Part shown: piece after piece, positions 61,242 to 64,000 of the stretch
How positions within the stretch are numbered: position 1 is the stretch's first letter
Layout: each line of letters begins with the position of its first letter
NCBI RefSeq assembly: GCF_000367925.1
Contig: NZ_KB849176.1
Location: 355,447-419,446 of the forward strand
Direction: 5' to 3'
DNA length: 64,000 nt
Source: Acinetobacter bohemicus ANC 3994
Lineage (GTDB): Bacteria; Pseudomonadota; Gammaproteobacteria; Pseudomonadales; Moraxellaceae
Notes under the pieces: generated by a model
The model's input: only the letters and a program-made list of their open reading frames with translations
Databases searched by the model: none
Told to the model about the DNA's origin: nothing
Translations under genes and position numbers: made by a program

Positions 61242-62131
61242 TGCGTAACTTCTTACTTATTCCACATTTAAAAATTCAAAATGCCAATGCTATGAGTAGC
61301 CCATATACTATTGGCTTTCCTGCGATGACAGCATGGCTTGGTGCGATACATGCCTTGCAACGAACACTACAGGCTCAAGGTTACACAAATATTGTTTTAG
61401 ATAAAGTTGCGATAAGTTGTCATCACTTTGATTTACAAACGTATAAGGGGCGAGGGGATTTTGTTCATTCCATTGTAGGAACAGCCAATCCGCTTGATAA
61501 AGATGGTAATCGACCTGCTTTTATTGAAGAAGCACGTTGCCACCTTGAAGTTTCACTGTTAATTGAATGCCAAAATTTAGACCCTGATGAAGAAAAACAG
61601 TTATTGGCAGATATACAAAAGTTAATTTTGAGTATGAAGTTTGCAAGCGGGGATGTTTTGTCTGCACGTCATTGTGAATTTATTCGCTTTGATGAGGATG
61701 CACATTTAGAGGCTGAATTACCGAAAATCACCAAAAGGTTAATGCTGGGTCATGTGCTGATTGAGCGTCGAGACTTGGTCATCGAAAGTATGAATGAAGG
61801 TAAAGACGGTCTGGATGCTGTACTTGATTATCTCAAAATTACTCATCGTTCTACACAAGATGAAGATGGCAAAGTTACATGGTCGTCTAAACGAAAAACC
61901 ACGGGTTGGCTTGTTCCAATTGCAGTTGGCTTTCAGGGGATTTCTGAATTAGGGCAAGCAAAAAATCAGCGTGATGCAAATACACCCCATCGTTTTGCAG
62001 AAAGTGTGATTACCTTGGGTGAATTTATCATGCCTTATCGCATAGAAAGTATGGATCAATTGTTATGGCAATATCATGTTGATTTAGAAAATAATTTATA
62101 CCTTTGTCAAAACTTAACAACAACGATTTAA
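61241..62131 (+). CDS. csy2: Type I-F Cascade subunit Csy2 (Cas5f)
   Basis: The 296-residue Cas5-type RAMP that caps the 5' handle of the crRNA next to Csy1. It starts MRNFLLIPHLKIQNANAMSSPYTIGFPAMTAWLGAIHALQR, the usual Csy2 N-terminus, and ends with a glycine-rich loop region typical of RAMP folds (QFHG-type residues not sharply seen). The start ATG overlaps the csy1 stop. The gene is intact. Confidence 0.93.
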   Translation: MRNFLLIPHLKIQNANAMSSPYTIGFPAMTAWLGAIHALQRTLQAQGYTNIVLDKVAISCHHFDLQTYKGRGDFVHSIVGTANPLDKDGNRPAFIEEARCHLEVSLLIECQNLDPDEEKQLLADIQKLILSMKFASGDVLSARHCEFIRFDEDAHLEAELPKITKRLMLGHVLIERRDLVIESMNEGKDGLDAVLDYLKITHRSTQDEDGKVTWSSKRKTTGWLVPIAVGFQGISELGQAKNQRDANTPHRFAESVITLGEFIMPYRIESMDQLLWQYHVDLENNLYLCQNLTTTI

Positions 62132-62155
62132 ATCATTTATTAAGGAATAAAATTC

Positions 62156-63169
62156 ATGGCTAAAAATGAAAAAGCAGTTGCAAGTGTCTTAGCATTTGAA
62201 AAAAAATTAGTCCCATCTGATGGGTATTTTTATGGGACAAGTTGGGATAATCGTGCTGAACAAACAGCATTGAAGTTAATTGAAAAATCAGTACGTGGTA
62301 CGATTTCAAACCGTTTAAAACCTGCTGTAGCAGGCGACCCAATGAAGTTAAATGCGGAAGTGGAAAAAGCCAATTTACAAAAAGTAGATGCTTGCTCACT
62401 TGGTGAAAGTCAGGACACATTAAAAGTTTCATTTAGCTTAAAAGTGTTGGGTGGCGTAGAAAAACCATCTGCTTGTAATAATGAAACGTTCTTTAAGTCC
62501 TATGAAACTGTGGCAAAAGACTATATTCAGCAATATGGTTTTACTGAACTTGCAAAACGCTATGCATTGAATATTGCGAATGGTCGCTTTTTATGGCGTA
62601 ACCGTGTCGGGGCTGAAAAAGTTGAAGTGGTTGTAACAGCCAATGATCAACCATCAATTACATTTAATGCATTTGAATATTCACTTCATGATTTTGATAC
62701 AGTTGATAGTCAAGTTCAGGCATTAGCTGACCAAATCGCTGCTGCTTTAAAGGGTGAATTGCCATATTTACTTTTAAAGATTGAAGCTTATGCTCTGGTG
62801 GGTAAAGCACAGGAAGTTTATCCAAGTGAAGAACTAGTATTGGATAAAGGTAAAGGCGATAAAAGTAAAATTTTATATCAAGTAAATGATGTCGCGGCAA
62901 TGCACTCTCAAAAAGTTGGAAATGCACTACGTACGATTGATACGTGGTATCCAGAATTTGAAGATAAACAAATGGCTATTGCAATTGAACCCTATGGTGC
63001 AGTAACGAATTTAGGCAAAGCGTACCGTACTCCAAAAGAGAAAAAAGACTTTTTTACACTCTTTGATAAATATGCTTTGGGTGAAAAATTAGAAAATGCT
63101 GAACAGGAACACTATGTCATGGCTGTTTTAGTCCGTGGTGGTGTATTCGGTCAAAGTGCTAAGGACTAA
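62156..63169 (+). CDS. csy3: Type I-F Cascade backbone Csy3 (Cas7f)
   Basis: The 337-residue backbone subunit present in six copies per complex along the crRNA. It begins MAKNEKAVASVLAFEKKLVPSDGYFYG, a strongly conserved Csy3 start, and has NGRFLWRNRVGAEKVEVVV and LVRGGVFGQSAKD at the end. A 24-base gap after csy2 contains AAGGAAT as ribosome binding site. Intact. Confidence 0.95.
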   Translation: MAKNEKAVASVLAFEKKLVPSDGYFYGTSWDNRAEQTALKLIEKSVRGTISNRLKPAVAGDPMKLNAEVEKANLQKVDACSLGESQDTLKVSFSLKVLGGVEKPSACNNETFFKSYETVAKDYIQQYGFTELAKRYALNIANGRFLWRNRVGAEKVEVVVTANDQPSITFNAFEYSLHDFDTVDSQVQALADQIAAALKGELPYLLLKIEAYALVGKAQEVYPSEELVLDKGKGDKSKILYQVNDVAAMHSQKVGNALRTIDTWYPEFEDKQMAIAIEPYGAVTNLGKAYRTPKEKKDFFTLFDKYALGEKLENAEQEHYVMAVLVRGGVFGQSAKD

Positions 63170-63171
63170 AT

Positions 63172-63780
63172 ATGAAATATTACCAAGAAATCACGCTGAT
63201 TGATCAAGCCGAGATTTCATCGTATTTCATTTGGTCAAAGCTCTATACGCAGTTGCATATTGCTTTGGCTGAAATAAAAGATACAAATAATAAGGTGAAT
63301 ATAGGTGTGTCTTTTCCTCAATATCTCTTTGAGAAAAATGATAAAAATTCAAAAGTAAATTTAGGTAAAAAGCTTCGGCTTTTTGCTCAAAATGAAGCTG
63401 ATTTGAAAAAACTTGATCTTAAAAAATGGTTAGATCGATTAACTGATTATGTTCATATCACTTCTATTCGAGAAGTTCCAGAGAATATAAAAAGTTATGC
63501 CATCTATAAACGTAAGCAAGTGAAAACTAATGCGGAACGTTTGGCGCGCCATCGCGTAAAACGCGGTGATATTGGCTTTGATGAGGCTTTGGCTCGTTAT
63601 AGTAATGTTGTTACAACAACAGATTTACCATATATTCAAATGTTGAGTTTAAGTACATCAGATGAGCAAGATAAAAAACGCTTTAAATTGTTTATAGAAA
63701 AGCGAAGTATTGAACAATCTGAAAGTCAGGTTTTTAGTACTTATGGTTTAAGTTCGGAATCTAGTGTTCCTGAATTTTAA
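63172..63780 (+). CDS. cas6f: Type I-F CRISPR RNA endonuclease Csy4 (Cas6f)
   Basis: Cuts the pre-crRNA at the base of each repeat hairpin and stays bound to the 3' handle. The 202-residue protein starts MKYYQEITLIDQAEISSYFIW and has H29 in LYTQLHIAL, at the position of the catalytic histidine of P. aeruginosa Csy4. The Arg-rich helix NAERLARHRVKRG near residue 120-132 should bind the RNA major groove, and the C-terminal FSTYGLSSES is characteristic. The gene begins two bases after csy3. It looks intact and should process the repeat stem CTGCC-atgta-GGCAG. Confidence 0.93.
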   Translation: MKYYQEITLIDQAEISSYFIWSKLYTQLHIALAEIKDTNNKVNIGVSFPQYLFEKNDKNSKVNLGKKLRLFAQNEADLKKLDLKKWLDRLTDYVHITSIREVPENIKSYAIYKRKQVKTNAERLARHRVKRGDIGFDEALARYSNVVTTTDLPYIQMLSLSTSDEQDKKRFKLFIEKRSIEQSESQVFSTYGLSSESSVPEF

Positions 63781-63911
63781 CCCAATATTTTTTCATTCTT
63801 TAACAGTTTAATAAAATCAATGAGTTATAAGGGTGGGTTGAAACTTGGGTCTTTTATAGATTTTTAGTATTAACTCACTGTTATAACTTTATTTTTTGCT
63901 ATAAAATTACA
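63781..63911 (+). promoter_or_regulatory. CRISPR leader with an IHF-type site
   Basis: 131 AT-rich bases between csy4 and the first repeat. AATCAATGAGTTA at 63815-63827 matches the IHF consensus WATCAANNNNTTR fully. IHF bends the leader in I-F adaptation. The region has no ORF and ends at TTACA before the first repeat. An array promoter is expected here. Confidence 0.6.
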
Positions 63912-64000
63912 GTTCACTGCCATGTAGGCAGCTTAGAAACACGGGGCATTTAAATCTTTTAGCCAGTCTTTAGTTCACTGCCATGTAGGCAGCTTAGAAA
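63912..64000 (+). CRISPR. Start of a type I-F CRISPR array (two repeats, one spacer visible)
   Basis: A 28-nt repeat starts at 63912 and recurs identically at 63973, reading GTTCACTGCCATGTAGGCAG and ending CTTAGAAA. The stem CTGCC/GGCAG with loop ATGTA is the I-F Csy4 substrate. The spacer (63940-63972) is 33 nt, one longer than the usual 32. The array continues beyond the window. Confidence 0.95.

Overview
The window looks like chromosomal DNA of an Acinetobacter species (gammaproteobacterium). Support: AT-rich housekeeping genes with the codon style of that genus, the pairing of mrdA with rsmD, a lone rsxB next to nth, cysDN without cysC, many small Acinetobacter-type lipoproteins, and intergenic palindromic repeats of the kind scattered through Acinetobacter genomes. 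The species cannot be fixed from this sequence alone.

Layout. 1-2.8 kb: the 5' part of a PgaB-like secreted glycoside hydrolase gene, a VOC-fold protein, the C-terminal stump of a flotillin gene and an unknown protein. 3.1-5.8 kb: cysD and cysN (sulfate activation), separated by a 77-bp palindromic element. 5.9-9.1 kb: a small cysteine-containing secreted protein, a PadR regulator with a palindromic operator and two small genes behind it, a membrane protein and a quinone oxidoreductase. 9.2-9.5 kb: a tRNA-Cys/tRNA-Leu unit. 9.6-20 kb: folD, a methyltransferase, kgtP, glpD, pckG, a diacylglycerol-kinase-like gene overlapping a metallophosphoesterase gene. 20-23 kb: groES-groEL behind a sigma-32-type promoter, a decayed universal stress protein gene and dps. 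23.2-26.4 kb: a three-gene ABC exporter (adaptor, FtsX-like permease, ATPase) with clearly higher GC than its surroundings. 26.8-30.6 kb: a TonB-dependent siderophore receptor and two NlpE-like lipoproteins. 30.9-40.2 kb: acyltransferase, TauE permease, mrdA-rsmD, DUF445, adk, rsxB-nth. 40.5-49.7 kb: gdhA followed by a dense cluster of repeats, a META/DUF4377 lipoprotein, a DODA dioxygenase, rlmH, an M28 peptidase, a likely small RNA, lon and a 5-formyl-THF cyclo-ligase. 49.7-53.1 kb: a divergent MerR regulator and a copper P-type ATPase carrying three N-terminal YHS domains. 53.6-55.3 kb: NAD-malic enzyme.

55.6-64 kb is a type I-F CRISPR-Cas locus in the standard order cas1, cas2-3, csy1, csy2, csy3, csy4, leader, array. 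The array begins at 63912 and runs off the window. The cas2-3 fusion gene is broken by what looks like a one-base insertion near 57218, between the HD-nuclease start and the helicase. As read, interference by Cas3 should be lost or weakened while the Cascade genes and cas1 remain intact. A near-perfect IHF consensus lies in the leader.

Functional themes: central carbon and nitrogen metabolism (pckG, maeA, gdhA, glpD, kgtP), proteostasis (groESL, lon), metal and envelope stress (CopA/MerR, NlpE pair, TonB receptor, dps), and phage defence. I found no clear evidence of a wholly undescribed system. The best candidates for follow-up are the broken cas3, the triple-YHS CopA, the small RNA beside lon, the hydrolase-only PgaB-like protein and the nested intergenic repeats behind gdhA.
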